A stretch of DNA of 64,000 nucleotides from positions 62,001 to 126,000 of the forward strand of contig NZ_JFKD01000004.1 in assembly GCF_002115725.1 (NCBI RefSeq). Direction: 5' to 3'. This DNA comes from Marivita cryptomonadis. Lineage in GTDB: Bacteria; Pseudomonadota; Alphaproteobacteria; Rhodobacterales; Rhodobacteraceae. Below are positions 1-10,700 of this stretch, piece after piece. Positions within the stretch are counted from its first letter, which is position 1; each line of letters starts with the position of its first letter. The position numbers and the translations under genes were made by a program. Under the pieces are notes generated by a model that did no database searches, had not been told where the DNA came from, and saw only the letters and a program-made list of their open reading frames with translations.

Positions 1-3000
1 CATCAACGGTGTCGCTGCCGGTGCCCGCGTCGATGAAATCAGAACCGCCGTCGCCCGAGATCGAGTCGGCCCCGTCACCGGCCACGAGGCTGTCGTCGCC
101 CACGCCGCCGATCAGTGTGTCATTGCCGATTCCACCCACCAGCGTGTCGTTGGAGGCTAGGAACTGCCCGTCGGCTTGAACCAGGTCAATATATTCAAGG
201 CCCGTCGTGTTGGCGTAGACTTGATCCTGAACACCCGGAGTGTTGGACGAGGTCCAGGTGATCTGGTCGCCATTGTTCACGGCGATGTCGAAGGACCAGT
301 AGACGTGGCCAGCCAGGGTCGGCCCCAGCTGGACAAGCCAGGCATTGCCGGTTTCGCCCGTCGTCTCGTTCACGATGTCGGACTGGGCAATCGCGTGGAT
401 CGACGTGCCCGCGAGATAGGTGCTCGAGCCGATGGTGATGTCCTGCGTCAGGACCTGCGGCGCACCTGCATCCAGTGTGCTGCCACTGCTGTTGTTGAGA
501 TCCTCGAACGCGGTTTCATCATCGGTGACCTGAACATCGGTGCTGGCGGCACTGCTGTCAAAGACAAAGGTGCCGTTGTTGAGAATGCCTGTGGTCCCGG
601 CGCTCGCGAGGGCAAAGATACCGAACTGACCGCCTGTCGTACTTGCCGGGCCATCGCCTATCAGCAGGTCGTCGCCGTCCTGACCCAAGAGCGAATCCGC
701 GCCTTCACTGCCGGTTAGAGCGTCGTTACCGGCTCCGCCAAGAACACTGTCATTGCCGACGCCACCGATCAGGATGTCGTTTCCACCCAGCCCGTCAATG
801 GTGTCATCACCGGCGCCACCATCAATAATGTTGCTGAGTGTGCCGTGATGGGTTGCATCATATCCAGTCAGGGAGTCGTTGAAATCAGAACCGATGAGTT
901 CGTCGATGCCGACAATCGTATCGTTCTCGGCGTGACCGCCAGCGGCAAATCCAGCAGCGCCGCCGCCATCCAGCACAATGGTGATTGCGGCATCTGAATC
1001 GCTGTAGTCGGCAAGGTCGGAATCCTGATCACCTTGCAGGAAATCGCCACCAGCGCCGCCGACCAGCGTATCCTGCCCAAGGCCGCCGTACAGAGTGTCG
1101 CTGCCTGCGCCCCCCTCCAAAAAGTCATTGCCCGCCCCACCAAGGATGCTGTCATTGCCCGCGCCACCGATCAGCGTGTCGCTGCCGCCAGCGGATGAGA
1201 TGTAGTCATCGCCCGCGCCGCCGTCGATGAAGCGGTCGACAGACGAACCCCATTGACCGTTGAGTTCATCGTCATAGGCCGAACCGTATACAAGGGTCGT
1301 GCCGCCATAGTCGAAGAACGAAACGTCGAAATCGGCGAGCCGTGCATCGAAGGACCCGCCCGATGCGGCCCCCCCTTCGAAGCCATCGACATTGTCGAAG
1401 GTCAGGCTGTCGCCCGTGCCCGATGTCGCGGTGCCGCCCGTGCCGGAGGTGAAGACGATGTTTGTGGTCGAGTTGAGTAAGTCGAAGCTGAGATATTCCG
1501 AATATCCCATCGTCGTGTTGTCGATCTCGTCGCCGCCCAGATCGACGACATCCCCATCGAACCCGCCAGACACCCAGTATTGGTCAATGCCCGTGCCGCC
1601 GATGATCGTGTCGGCCCCGGCGTCGGACTCGAAGTAATCGTTGCCAGCGCCGCCGGACAGAAGGTCATTGCCCGCCCCGCCATCCAGCATATCGTTACCG
1701 TCACCCGCCAGCACAGTGTCGTTACCATCACCCGCGGAGATGCTATCGGCGCCTCCGAAGCTGCTGAACGCCACATTGTCAAGCAACGCACCCATACCGT
1801 TGTCGTCGCCCACCTCGGTGAAGCGCAGGGTATAGGTACCCGCCGCGGGCAACACCGCGTCAAGGCTGTAGGTGTCCCAGGTGGTGTTGGAAGTCGGCAA
1901 GGTCGTGGACGTCGCGACCACCGCGCCGCTGTCATCAAGGATCTCGACGGTGAACCCGTCGACTCCGACGGTGCCTGCAGTGCGCACAACCGCATCGAAG
2001 GAAACGGAAGTCGACCCCGCCTCCGTGACCGTGAAGTCCTGCTCCAGCACAGTGGTCTGGCCGGACACGCCGTCCATCTCGAAGATTTTGTTGGTCGAGC
2101 CATTCCCGAGATATGTATCTTCCCAGCCGGTTTCCGGGTCGACCGTGGTCCAGCCGGTCTGGTCACTTTCGAAACCGCCATTGGTGATGATGGCTGCGGT
2201 GTTGTCTCCCTGGATCAGGTCATCGCCCGCCCCGCCATTCAGCGTATCCGCCCCGTCGCCTCCGAGCAGGGTGTCCGCGCCGGACCCGCCGGTGATGCTG
2301 TCATTGCCGTCGAGACCCGAAACCGTCACGTCCGCGGTCGAGGCCGAGGCATCCACCATGTCGGCCTGGTTGGTAAGGGTCACGGCTTCGATCTCGGTGA
2401 AGGCGACCGAGTTTGTCCCTTCGGTCGCCGTCCCCGCCTCGTTGGCCGAGTAGGTGACGTTCACACCGCCGGTGGTGATCTGGCTGAAATCCAACGTGTC
2501 GAAATCGGTGCCGGTGGTTGCGGTATCGCCGCCCGAGACAGTATCGGCGCCGAAGCCGTCTGCAAAAACGAAGGTATCGGCATCTCCTCCGCCGACAAGC
2601 TGATCCGACCCTGCACCTCCGGACATGGTGTCGGCGCCATCGCCACCAAGGATCAGGTCGGCGCCGTCTCCGCCATCCAGCAGGTCATCGCCCTGCGCGC
2701 CATCGATGGTATCATTGCCCAGACCGCCTTCGACCGTGTCGGCGTCGCCACCGCTGTGGATCGAGTCGTTGCCTGCGCCGCCGAAGATCTGGTCGTTGCC
2801 AGAGCCACCACCAAGTGTTTCGTTGCCACTGCCGCCAAAGATCGTGTCGTTGCCCGACTGACCTTCGAAGGTGTTGTCGCCAGACGTTGAGGCCGCGTTG
2901 AAAAGGTCGTCGCCGCCGCCTGCATCGATGTTAAGCGCAGCGCTTTCCGTGCCTGCCTCGACCGTGTCATTGCCAGAACCAAGACGGATCGCTTCGATAC

Positions 3001-6000
3001 CGGAATAGGTGATCGTTTCCGCGCCATTTGTGATCGTGCCGGATTCGGCACCCGAGACATTCAGCGTCATGTCGACGCCTGCGCCTGCGTTCAGGGTGTC
3101 GTCGTCGGTGCCTGTCGTGACCGTCTCGCCACCTGTGACGGTGGTGTTGCTCATGGTCATGACAGAAATCAGGTCGGCATCGGCGCCGCCATCCAGCGTG
3201 TCATTTCCGCCACCTAACGAGAAAATGTCGTCATTGCCGTCGCCACCGGACAGGCTGTCATCGCCGGTAAAGGCGGCGACGTAATCATCGCCCGCGCCGC
3301 CATCGACAGTGTCATTGCCATCACCACCGATGAGGCTGTCATTGCCTGCCCCACCAAGGATGCTGTCATTGCCTGTGCCGGTCGAGACCGTGTCATCGCC
3401 GCCGCCCGCGTCGATCACCTCGTTGCCGCCACCGCCGTTCACGACATCCGCCTGATCGGTCAGGACCAGTCGTTCGATCTCCGAGAAGGTGATCGTGTCG
3501 GTGCCATCGGTAATTGTGCCAGTTTCGGCTGCGGTGAAATTGACTGTGACCGAGGAACTCACAGCGCTCAGGTCTATGGTGTCGAAATCGGTTCCGGTGG
3601 ACACACCTTCGCCGCCAACAATGACGTCATTGCCGAAATTGTCTTCGGTGATGAATGTATCGGCGTCATCGCCGCCACGCATCGTGTCCGCGCCGGTGCC
3701 ACCCGATATGACATCGTCGCCCGCGCGGGCAACAATATCATCGTCGCCAATGCCGCCAAGGATGGTGTCGTTGCCAATGCCGGTGTCGATTGTGTCATTG
3801 CCCGCACCACCATCGTAAAAGCGATCCGTGGGGCCGCCTACAGGATCTGCGCCATAGGCGACCAGAAAATCATTATAGTCCGAACCGACAACGGACGTCA
3901 TGCCGCCATAGTCGTAAAAGGTGACGTCAAACCCGGCGAGGCTGGCATCGAACGTCCCGCCAACGTCAAAAGCCCCTTCCCAACCATCGACGTTGTCAAA
4001 AGTCAGGCTTTCGCCCGCGCCAGAGGTCGCAGTACCGCCTGTGGCCGAGGTGTAGACAATATCGACAGAGGTCGTAACGTTGAAAAAACTTATGAATTCT
4101 TCGGCGTTACCATTATTGATGGTGATTGCATCACCGCCCAGATCAACGACATCGCCGTCAAAGCCATCGCTCGCAAAGTAAGTGTCACGCCCCGTGCCGC
4201 CGATGATCGTGTCGGCCCCTTCACTGCTAAAGAAGCGGTCATTGCCCGCGCCGCCGTCCAGCGTGTCGTTGCCTGCGCCCCCCTCCAAAAAGTCATTGCC
4301 CGCACCGCCAAGGATACTGTCGTTGCCAGTGCCAGTAGACACGGTGTCATCACCGCCGCCCGCGTCGATCACCTCGTTGCCGCCACCGCCGTTCACGACA
4401 TCCGCCTGATCGGTCAGGACCAGTCGTTCGATCTCCGAGAAGGTGGTCGTGTCGGTGCCATCGGTGATCGTCCCGGCTTCTCCGCCAGAGTAGGTCGCGG
4501 TGACACCGGTGGTTAAAGTGCTCAGGTCGATGGTGTCGAAATCGGTGCCAGTGGTGACGGTCTCGCCGCCGGTGATGCTGTTATTGCCTAGGCCGAAACT
4601 GTTACCGGCATAAATGACATCCGCATCCGCTCCGCCATCCAGCGTGTCGTTCTCAGACGAGCCGAAGATGGTATCTGCGCCGTCCTCGCCATAGACCAGC
4701 TTGTCGTTGGCGCCTGTATTGGCAAGGATGCTGTCATTTCCCGCGCCGCCAAAGACAGTGTCCTGACCCGTCCCGGTCACGATCGTGTCATTGCCGGCCT
4801 GCCCGAGAAGGCTGTCGGCCCCCGATCCGCCGTTGATGCTATCATTGCCATCGCCGCCAAACAGCGTGTCCAACCCATCGCCGCCCAGAAGCGTATCATT
4901 GCCAAACTGGCCGGTCAGGATGTCATTGCCCGCGCCGCCGTCGAGACTGTCATCCAGGCCTTCTGCGCCGTAGTTCACGGTCTGGTTGGGCGCGCCTTCG
5001 ATCAGTTCAAGCCAGTATCCGTCGCTGTCCCGAAGCACCCAGTTGTGGTCTTCAAAGGTCGGTTGAACAAAGGTATCACCCGGTTGAATCGTGGCATATT
5101 GTTGCGCTGTGCCAGTTCCGTCGATCCACCACAGTTCAATTGGACCATCAGCGCTGTTGATGATTGTCAGGTTGGTGGCGGCACCTCCGCCAGAGGCGTA
5201 GTCCGCGACAGTGAACCACTGGCCGTCGCCAAGGAGTGTGTCGTTGTCATTGCCGCCCTGAAGCGTATCGTTGCCTTGCCCACCTTGAAGGTTATCGGCC
5301 CCGTCGCCGCCGAGGATCTCATCTGCACCAAAGTTGCCGCTAAATGTGTCGGCGCCATCGCCACCGTAGACAACGTCGTTGCCGTCGCCACCGTAGACAA
5401 GGTCATCTCCGGCCCCGTCAAGAATAGTGTCTTGGCCAGTGCCGCCATAAACCTTGTCGTTGCCAGCACCCGCAAGAATGTAGTCATTGCCCGAACCGCC
5501 GACAACTTCGTCCGCGCCGTTCCCAGCATCGATCGTGTCGTCGCCCGAACCACCCATGAGGTCGTCGTTGCCGTCCCCGCCAACGATGCTGTCAGCGTCG
5601 CCCGCGGCCTCCAGCCCCTCGTACAGCTGCACGTTGTCGATCGATGCACCGACTCCGCTGACATCGCCCAATCCCTGGAACACCAGCGTGTTACTGCCAT
5701 TTCCAGAGCCACCGATCAGGTGGAATTCATAGTTTCTCCAACTTCCGTCGCTGGCATCGATGGTGCCAACGACATCCCCATTCCAGATCACCTGAAGCTG
5801 GTTGTCCTGCGTTGTCCCATCGTTGATGTCGGATAGGTCCGCGGCGTCGAAAGTCAGGACATAGACCTGCCCGTCCTGCACGCCTGCGACAGTCTGGCTG
5901 ACAATGTTCTGCTGCCCGGGATTGGCTTCGAGATCGAGCCAGTTGCTCCCGTCAGTCGCGGTCAGCCCGCCGCGCCCATCGTTGTGGAATTCGACTGCAA

Positions 6001-7447
6001 AGCCATTCCCATCGGTCCAGCCTGGTGCGGCTCCTGCGCCACTGAAGCCCCAGCCTGTTGTCGTCATCCCCGTCGTGTCCTCGAAGGACCCGTTGACGAT
6101 CAGGTTCGGCCCGCTGGCGATGAAATCGTCGCCCGAGATCGTGTCGTTCTGCCATTCGCCGTTGATTGTGTCAGCGCCAGCTCCGCCAAAGGCGACATTG
6201 TTGCCGCCGCCCAGATTGATCCGGTCGTTTCCGCCTTCGCCGTGCACGGTATCATCGCCGTCATTCGACCAGACCGTGTCGTTGCCGTCGCCCGCGCGGA
6301 TGGAATCGCCGTCGCCTTCGCCGATGGCATCGCCATTGTCGACCCAGTCCCCATCAGCATCGAAATAGAACTGGCCGATCTGGTCGCCGCCGGCCGTACC
6401 CTGCACGATACCGTCATTCGACAGGGTGACCACCTGTTCGATACCCGTGAAGGTCAGCGTATCACCGGAATTGAAGGTGACGGTCCCGCTTTCAGCCGTG
6501 GAGTAGGTGATGAAATCGACATACGAGACATACAGAGTGTCGAAGTCATCTCCGGTCTCGCCGCCATCGATGGTATCGCCAGCATTGCCGTAGATATGAT
6601 CGCCGTCACTGCCGCCGTTGATCAGGTCAGCACCCTCGCCACCGGTCAGGGTGTCGTAGCTTCCGCCACCGAAAATCGTATCGCTTCCCAGATCACCGAG
6701 AATACGGTCATTCTCCAAGCCACCATCGATATAGTCGTTTCCGGCCTGACCATCGAGATAGTCCAAGCCCGCCTCACCGAAGATCGAGTCGTCACCGCCA
6801 CCACCGAAAACAAGGTCATTGCCGGTGCCGGCATAGATCGTATCGGCGGAGTCGTCTTCATAACCACCCTCAAGTTGGTCGGCCCCGTCGCCGCCAAAGA
6901 TCAGGTCGGCGCCCGCGCCGCCATTGACGAAATCGTCGCCCGACTCTGCGTCTATCGTATCGTTGTCGGACTCGCCGAAGATTTGGTCTGCACCTGTACC
7001 ACCGTACAGTTCGTCACCGCCACTGCCGCCATAAAGGATATCGGCCCCATCACCGCCATCCATTTGGTCGGCTCCGCCGTTGCCGTAGAACGTGTCATTC
7101 CCGGCCATGCCTTCCATGCGGTCATCGCCGGAATTGCCATCAAGGAGTTCGTCCTCGGCCGATCCGGTCACCTGGTCGCCGCTTTGCGCACCTGAAATGG
7201 TGGTGAAGTAATCCAGCAGGGTGGTGCCGCCAAAATTGGCGTTCACCCCGGTGACGCCAGCTTCGCCGACCGTGTAGCCGTCGAAGCCATTGACGATCGT
7301 GACCACGCCCGTCGTTTGATTGACGGAGACCGAATATGTCGCGTCCAGCGCCGAGAAATCGAGCGTATGGCCTGTTCCGGTTTCAGTGATACCGGACCAG
7401 AACGCCGCCGAATTCCAATTCGACGCTGTTACAATATAGATGGCCAT
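1..7447 (-). CDS. Giant RTX calcium-binding repeat protein, 3' end outside window
   Basis: The frame starts at ATG 7447 and stays open for 2482 codons to the window edge, so the C-terminus and any type I secretion signal are not visible. The N-terminus (MAIYIVTASNWNSAAFWSG) leads into dozens of GGxGxDxxx nonapeptides of the kind that bind calcium in secreted RTX proteins. Non-RTX modules interrupt them: a carbohydrate-binding-like beta sandwich starting NLIVNGSFE (about residues 445-610), a VHL-like beta domain (about 745-820), a duplicated module with the words SLTFDNVDG and FYDYGG or FFDYGG (about 1115-1195 and 1980-2065), a second NGGFE-type sandwich (about 1750-1893) and an unrecognised domain (about 2270-2430). 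It is probably an exported surface or adhesion protein. The start has a GAGG about 10 nt upstream. Its role is inferred from repeats only. Confidence 0.88.
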   Translation of the reverse strand, partial: MAIYIVTASNWNSAAFWSGITETGTGHTLDFSALDATYSVSVNQTTGVVTIVNGFDGYTVGEAGVTGVNANFGGTTLLDYFTTISGAQSGDQVTGSAEDELLDGNSGDDRMEGMAGNDTFYGNGGADQMDGGDGADILYGGSGGDELYGGTGADQIFGESDNDTIDAESGDDFVNGGAGADLIFGGDGADQLEGGYEDDSADTIYAGTGNDLVFGGGGDDSIFGEAGLDYLDGQAGNDYIDGGLENDRILGDLGSDTIFGGGSYDTLTGGEGADLINGGSDGDHIYGNAGDTIDGGETGDDFDTLYVSYVDFITYSTAESGTVTFNSGDTLTFTGIEQVVTLSNDGIVQGTAGGDQIGQFYFDADGDWVDNGDAIGEGDGDSIRAGDGNDTVWSNDGDDTVHGEGGNDRINLGGGNNVAFGGAGADTINGEWQNDTISGDDFIASGPNLIVNGSFEDTTGMTTTGWGFSGAGAAPGWTDGNGFAVEFHNDGRGGLTATDGSNWLDLEANPGQQNIVSQTVAGVQDGQVYVLTFDAADLSDINDGTTQDNQLQVIWNGDVVGTIDASDGSWRNYEFHLIGGSGNGSNTLVFQGLGDVSGVGASIDNVQLYEGLEAAGDADSIVGGDGNDDLMGGSGDDTIDAGNGADEVVGGSGNDYILAGAGNDKVYGGTGQDTILDGAGDDLVYGGDGNDVVYGGDGADTFSGNFGADEILGGDGADNLQGGQGNDTLQGGNDNDTLLGDGQWFTVADYASGGGAATNLTIINSADGPIELWWIDGTGTAQQYATIQPGDTFVQPTFEDHNWVLRDSDGYWLELIEGAPNQTVNYGAEGLDDSLDGGAGNDILTGQFGNDTLLGGDGLDTLFGGDGNDSINGGSGADSLLGQAGNDTIVTGTGQDTVFGGAGNDSILANTGANDKLVYGEDGADTIFGSSENDTLDGGADADVIYAGNSFGLGNNSITGGETVTTGTDFDTIDLSTLTTGVTATYSGGEAGTITDGTDTTTFSEIERLVLTDQADVVNGGGGNEVIDAGGGDDTVSTGTGNDSILGGAGNDFLEGGAGNDTLDGGAGNDRFFSSEGADTIIGGTGRDTYFASDGFDGDVVDLGGDAITINNGNAEEFISFFNVTTSVDIVYTSATGGTATSGAGESLTFDNVDGWEGAFDVGGTFDASLAGFDVTFYDYGGMTSVVGSDYNDFLVAYGADPVGGPTDRFYDGGAGNDTIDTGIGNDTILGGIGDDDIVARAGDDVISGGTGADTMRGGDDADTFITEDNFGNDVIVGGEGVSTGTDFDTIDLSAVSSSVTVNFTAAETGTITDGTDTITFSEIERLVLTDQADVVNGGGGNEVIDAGGGDDTVSTGTGNDSILGGAGNDSLIGGDGNDTVDGGAGDDYVAAFTGDDSLSGGDGNDDIFSLGGGNDTLDGGADADLISVMTMSNTTVTGGETVTTGTDDDTLNAGAGVDMTLNVSGAESGTITNGAETITYSGIEAIRLGSGNDTVEAGTESAALNIDAGGGDDLFNAASTSGDNTFEGQSGNDTIFGGSGNETLGGGSGNDQIFGGAGNDSIHSGGDADTVEGGLGNDTIDGAQGDDLLDGGDGADLILGGDGADTMSGGAGSDQLVGGGDADTFVFADGFGADTVSGGDTATTGTDFDTLDFSQITTGGVNVTYSANEAGTATEGTNSVAFTEIEAVTLTNQADMVDASASTADVTVSGLDGNDSITGGSGADTLLGGDGADTLNGGAGDDLIQGDNTAAIITNGGFESDQTGWTTVDPETGWEDTYLGNGSTNKIFEMDGVSGQTTVLEQDFTVTEAGSTSVSFDAVVRTAGTVGVDGFTVEILDDSGAVVATSTTLPTSNTTWDTYSLDAVLPAAGTYTLRFTEVGDDNGMGALLDNVAFSSFGGADSISAGDGNDTVLAGDGNDMLDGGAGNDLLSGGAGNDYFESDAGADTIIGGTGIDQYWVSGGFDGDVVDLGGDEIDNTTMGYSEYLSFDLLNSTTNIVFTSGTGGTATSGTGDSLTFDNVDGFEGGAASGGSFDARLADFDVSFFDYGGTTLVYGSAYDDELNGQWGSSVDRFIDGGAGDDYISSAGGSDTLIGGAGNDSILGGAGNDFLEGGAGSDTLYGGLGQDTLVGGAGGDFLQGDQDSDLADYSDSDAAITIVLDGGGAAGFAAGGHAENDTIVGIDELIGSDFNDSLTGYDATHHGTLSNIIDGGAGDDTIDGLGGNDILIGGVGNDSVLGGAGNDALTGSEGADSLLGQDGDDLLIGDGPASTTGGQFGIFALASAGTTGILNNGTFVFDSSAASTDVQVTDDETAFEDLNNSSGSTLDAGAPQVLTQDITIGSSTYLAGTSIHAIAQSDIVNETTGETGNAWLVQLGPTLAGHVYWSFDIAVNNGDQITWTSSNTPGVQDQVYANTTGLEYIDLVQADGQFLASNDTLVGGIGNDTLIGGVGDDSLVAGDGADSISGDGGSDFIDAGTGSDTVD
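3399..3491. repeat. 93-bp exact direct repeat, copy 1
   Basis: This stretch is identical, base for base, to 4353-4445. The offset is 954 bp, exactly 318 codons, so both copies are read in the same frame of the RTX gene (on the minus strand they encode SEIERLVLTDQADVVNGGGG followed by an RTX block). Similarity continues beyond the exact part with isolated mismatches, which suggests a duplicated module with recent conversion. Confidence 0.9.
4353..4445. repeat. 93-bp exact direct repeat, copy 2
   Basis: Second copy of the repeat at 3399-3491, in frame within the same RTX gene. Synonymous positions are unchanged over 31 codons, which is more than protein constraint alone would require. Confidence 0.9.
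4985..5220 (-). other. VHL-like beta domain encoded inside the giant RTX protein
   Basis: Residues about 745-820 of the RTX protein break the repeat pattern and follow the order of conserved positions in the beta domain of von Hippel-Lindau protein: a strand ending in Asn (LTIIN), then ELWWIDGTG, then QQYATIQPGD, then FEDHNWVLRDSDG. Human VHL has the corresponding VWLNFDGE, YPTLPPG and RGHLWLFRDAG. The frame is continuous with the flanking RTX repeats. The match is by eye; a profile search against the VHL family would settle it. Confidence 0.72.
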
Positions 7448-7474
7448 TACTTTGCTACCTCAGGCGAAAAACTG

Positions 7475-7501
7475 CGCATTTTTGTTAACGACGCAAATGC
7501 G
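7475..7501. promoter_or_regulatory. Inverted repeat upstream of the giant RTX gene
   Basis: CGCATTT (7475-7481) is mirrored by AAATGCG (7495-7501) around a 13-nt centre, 28 bp upstream of the RTX start. It lies where an operator or leader structure would act. No regulator can be named. Confidence 0.35.
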
Positions 7502-7579
7502 TGCAGCTTTAAGGGCAGCAACGAACCTGTTGGCCTTCTGTCTGCCTGACACCGTGCACCGATCATCAACTCGTACGCT

Positions 7580-7665
7580 CCAGTACTGAACTTCGGGTCT
7601 GGGGGGCGCCCGGGCGTCGGCTGGCGATAGCGATCAAGACGCTCCCCAAACCCTTCAGTATCTGG
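7580..7665. terminator. Long imperfect stem-loop between the two RTX genes
   Basis: The 289-bp gap at 7448-7736 has no credible gene. It contains an imperfect inverted repeat: 7580-7604 (CCAGTACTGAACTTCGGGTC onward) pairs with 7644-7665 (CCCCAAACCCTTCAGTATCT onward) with a 3-nt bulge and two mismatches. It sits downstream of the Hint-RTX stop and could end or stabilise that transcript. There is no clear T-run, so the terminator role is tentative. Confidence 0.4.
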
Positions 7666-7736
7666 AAATTGCGGCTAGAATTCTGAACGACTTGGGCAGG
7701 GCTGTGTTCTATTCATTCGATTTTGGAAACAATGCC

Positions 7737-10700
7737 TCAGCAAACCGAAGACTGAACTGGCTGCGGCGACAATGTGCGAACACATGGCGGCGTCTTGATC
7801 GGTTCCGAGGCGCGATGTCGGTGACTGTGCCTTTTCAAATCTCGAAGGTGTCGGGGCAAGTCATTCCGCGGGGCAAACTCCCGTGCCGATGCTCCATAGC
7901 TCGCCTGCGCTTCTGAGACATCAAGTCGAGGGAACAGGGCGAATATCTCACGCCGCGCGGTGGGCGCAACCGCGGCCAAGGCGAATTTGCCGGGATAAAA
8001 GCTTTCTGAGGCTGCACCATTGGCGAACACGATCTGATGTTGGTCGAACATCAGGTGCAGATAGGTGACCTCTCGGCGGCCTGTCATGATCCGTGCTGCA
8101 CCACCTTGCATATCCGCAAGCCAAGTGGCGCGGACAAGCCGCTCTTCGCCATTTATCTGCAGCAAAACCCCGTGCTGCGGTGAAACGGCAAGGCAGCTTT
8201 CGCCGCCAGTCAGCTTTGGTGAAAGCTGGATCGGCAGCAGTTTTGGGTTTCGAACAAGATCGTGCTGACTGACGGACCGCCGACCGATCCAACGCAAGAC
8301 CTGCACGCCATTGTCTTGCGTGACGATACGGTCACCGACCCGAAGCGTATCAATCAACCGTTCTCCGGTTTCGGTCAGGATGCGGGTGCCGGACACGAAA
8401 CACACCACACCGGTGTTTTCGACATTGAAAAAGCTGGTGCTGGCAACGCCGTTGGTAAACACCAAACCGCCATCGCCAAATGGGGTGTTGTCGCTGTAAT
8501 CCGCGCCACCAATCCCGTCATTGGACTGGTTCAGGATGCCGTCATCCCGGTAGTCCGACGTCAGTTCCCAGATATCGTCGTAATAGGCCGACAGGTCGAC
8601 CCGGTCATTGTTGGTGCTGTCGCCATCTGTCAGCGTTCCGGAATTACCGACGTTGAAATCGCTGATCGTGTCAAAACCATCGCCGGGGGCATAGACGAAG
8701 GTGTCGTCACCGTCGCCGCCTGTCAGGGTGTCGTTGCCAGCACCACCAATGACAAGGTCATCGCCGCCACCTGCATCGATGCTGTCTGCACCATCCGCGC
8801 CCATGTCGACTATCGACAGGACAGGGTTCGTCAAAGCCACGTCAGAGTTGGCGTTGACTGTATCACCGTTGGGCGTGGCGTCCTCGATGACGATCGTTGT
8901 GGTCGTGTCGGTCGCGGTAAAGCTGTGGGTATAGCTTTGCGCGCCCACCATATCGGCTGGGATGGTGATGGTCTGATTGCCGATTTGCAGGACATGTGCG
9001 CCCTGTTCGGTGCCGACATGCTCCAGATCGAAGGTGAGTGTGTAGGTCTCTCCGATCTCGGTTTCCAGCGTATAGGTCAACGTTCCGCCGACAGTTGCGC
9101 CAAACCCGAAGTGATAGCTGTCCGACCCAAAGTCCTGCACGCCCGCGCCAACGACCGGCGCGGTCAGAGAGATCGCCACATCCACCGGCGTGTCGCCATG
9201 GATCGTGTCGTTGCCCAAACCGCCCGAAATCGTGTCGGCACCGCCGCCGCCGGCGATTACATCAGCACCACCACCGGCATCGATCAGGTCATTGCCCGAC
9301 CCGCCGGTGATCGTGTCGTGGGTGGTTTCGGCGTTGATCGTGTCGTTGCCCGCATCGCCGTGCAACTGGTCGCCGAATTGGACCAACTCACTTGTGGAAT
9401 TGATCAGATCGTCGCCGTCACCGCCGTAAACAGTGTCATAACTCTGCTGTACGGTGATCGTGTCGTTGCCTGCGCCGCCGAAAACCAAATCGTCGTCGTT
9501 GGAATAATAGCCGGTCCCGATGAAAACGTCATTGCCGTCGCCAAGATCCACGACATCGGCCCAGCCTTCAGGGGACACACCAGTGTCATCTGTGACAACA
9601 TCATCGCCATCACCGGCATAAATCGTGTCTGCCCCGCCGCCAGCATCAATAGAGTCCGCCCCGGTGCCACCGAAGATCGTGTCTTCGCCTGTTCCGCCAA
9701 AAAGCGTGTCATCGCCGTCATTGCCGGTGATCAGGTCATTACCGCTTCCGCCGGCAATGAGATCATTGGCCCCGGTCTCGTTGCTGGGGAGGGTCGTGGT
9801 GAAGATGTTGTCCACTGTCGGTGCCACGCCTTCGCCTTCGATGTTGAAGGTCTGGCTGTTGCCGGACGCATAGGCGATCTTGACCGTTACGCTGTAGTCA
9901 TTGTCGCTGCTGCGCGTCGCGCTGAACGAGAAATCGACATAGCGTTCAGGCAGGACGATCTTGTCCAAACCGTAATCGAAACTGCGCACGGCCAGCGTGT
10001 TGGTGGAGTTCGTGGTGGCAACAAGGATATAGTCTGCCACGCCGTCGCCTGTGCGGTCACCATCTGTGCCCGCGTCCAGCGAAATCGTGGCGTTCGAGAA
10101 CGGCTCAGCCAGCCACTGGAAATAGTTGCCGCCGGAGTTGCCGTTGGCGCTCTGCCCATTGGCCACATCAAGATAGCTGATTGGGGAAAACCCGATGCCG
10201 CCGTCCAGCGTGTCATTGCCTGTGCCACCGTCGATGACATCCGCGTCCGCTCCGCCATCGACGATATCATCACCGGCACCGGCTAGAATGGTGTCTCGGC
10301 CTTCAAAGCCGTTTATGACGTCACCGTCGCCACTTGTGCCTAGCACACCAAGGGAATCGTTGTTGTCGACCCGGTCTCCCTGAGGATCGCCTGTGTAATT
10401 CACGTCGATCAGATCAGCGCCGGTGGTTCCGTTTACATACCCATCTGGGTCCGGCACCGCTGCTGTTGTGACCGTGACATAGCCGACATCCGTGATGCCG
10501 TTGCCGTCAATCACTTCGTAAGTGAATGTCGACGCAGTCAGGTCGCCATCCGTCACCACCGAGAAGGTGCCATCGGAGTTGAGCGTGACAGCCTCGCCAG
10601 TGCCGAACGTGACTGTGTCGCCCGCCACGACATCAACACCGTTGATCTTTGTAATGGTCAGCCCTTGGCCCGAGTAATCGGTATCATTCGCAAGGACGTC

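Noticed and set aside
1580..2890. Long plus-strand open frames opposite the RTX genes (also at 5984-7195 and 8262-10286)
   Set aside because: They are complementary to GGxGxDxxx repeats, are rich in Val/Ala/Arg repeats, lack ribosome sites and known domains, and the minus-strand frame explains the sequence fully.
1..7447. CRISPR-like array of short spaced repeats
   Set aside because: The periodic pattern is the 27-bp coding repeat of RTX nonapeptides; units are imperfect and in frame, with no constant repeat plus unique spacers.
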